Origin: an uncultured Rhodospirillaceae bacterium
Lineage (GTDB): Bacteria; Pseudomonadota; Alphaproteobacteria; Rhodospirillales; Casp-alpha2
Assembly: GCA_913030825.1 (NCBI GenBank)
Contig: CAJWCU010000021.1
Coordinates: 1 to 61,557 of the forward strand
Reading direction: 5' to 3'
DNA: 61,557 nt
Shown: in pieces, positions 61,508 to 61,557 of the stretch
How the letters are laid out: each line of letters starts with the position of its first letter
Position numbering within the stretch: position 1 is the stretch's first letter
The notes under the pieces: model-generated
What the model saw: only the letters and a program-made list of their open reading frames with translations
Told to the model about the DNA's origin: nothing
Databases searched by the model: none
Position numbers and translations under genes: made by a program

Positions 61508-61557
61508 ATGGCCGACGCAAAAGACGACGAGATCGAAGAAGACGAAGACGGCGAGGA
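61508..61557 (+). CDS. Start of an acidic protein, truncated by the window edge
   Basis: ATG 61508 with GGGGGA upstream begins MADAKDDEIEEDEDGE and runs off the end. A very acidic N-terminus just before a membrane helix is usual in FliL, the flagellar basal-body protein, of this group, but only 16 codons are visible, so this is a guess. Confidence 0.45.
   Translation, partial: MADAKDDEIEEDEDGE

Overview
The window is about 61.6 kb of GC-rich, tightly packed bacterial chromosome. Gene content points to an alphaproteobacterium, most likely Rhodospirillales. The indications are a complete ISC iron-sulfur operon with two cysteine desulfurases, an HscB with an N-terminal four-cysteine domain, an Atm1-type ABC exporter, an alphaproteobacterial-style SOS box (GAAC-N7-GAAC) and GlnE. 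No tRNA, rRNA, CRISPR array, transposase, integrase or phage gene was recognised; this is core and light accessory chromosome rather than a mobile island.

Layout. 1-0.6 kb: end of an FMN-binding PPOX-fold protein. 0.6-3.8 kb: minus-strand operon DUF2946 - YcnI - TonB-dependent receptor, probably for copper, behind a promoter overlapped by a perfect inverted repeat. 3.8-6.3 kb: minus-strand module of an ExbB/TolQ-like channel, an ExbD-like protein with an unusual periplasmic domain and two small membrane proteins. 6.5-8.9 kb: RsmB and a TauD/TfdA dioxygenase. 8.9-9.7 kb: structured intergenic region holding two tandem, related micropeptide genes. 9.7-12.5 kb: small hypothetical, alpha/beta hydrolase, TerB, DUF4126. 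12.5-15.9 kb: minus-strand operon fetA-fetB-enolase superfamily-hydroxyacid dehydrogenase, every junction an ATGA overlap. 16-20.7 kb: nuclease lipoprotein, TPP riboswitch plus thiC, AhpD-like protein, two-subunit ThDP decarboxylase. 20.9-23 kb: secreted or membrane-anchored unknowns. 23.1-30.6 kb: guaA, a glycosyltransferase/radical SAM cluster, and an SOS-box small gene. 30.7-38.9 kb: Hpt and receiver proteins, Atm1-like exporter, TSUP permease, BLUF photosensor, mnmA, DUF599, PAS histidine kinase. 38.9-46.9 kb: cysE-iscR-nifS-iscS-iscU-iscA-hscB-hscA-fdx-iscX. 47-61.6 kb: hydrolase, anmK, tyrS, two tail-to-tail GT39 paralogues, an AsmA/YhdP-like protein, glnE, prxQ, DUF455, a decayed peptidoglycan-binding fragment, and the start of an acidic protein.

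Functional links. CysE supplies cysteine, IscS and the second desulfurase mobilise sulfur, IscU/IscA with HscBA and Fdx build clusters, and IscR probably controls the set. MnmA needs desulfurase-derived sulfur and Atm1 exports a sulfur compound, so much of the right half concerns sulfur and iron. ThiC (Fe-S, thiamine synthesis) sits beside a thiamine-diphosphate enzyme. That enzyme and the distant dioxygenase carry the identical 12-base palindromic element upstream, suggesting one regulator. The items I consider most likely to be new are the paired micropeptides (9104-9484), the ExbBD-like module, the symmetric-cysteine exported protein, the SOS-box small gene and the DnaA-box cluster beside it.
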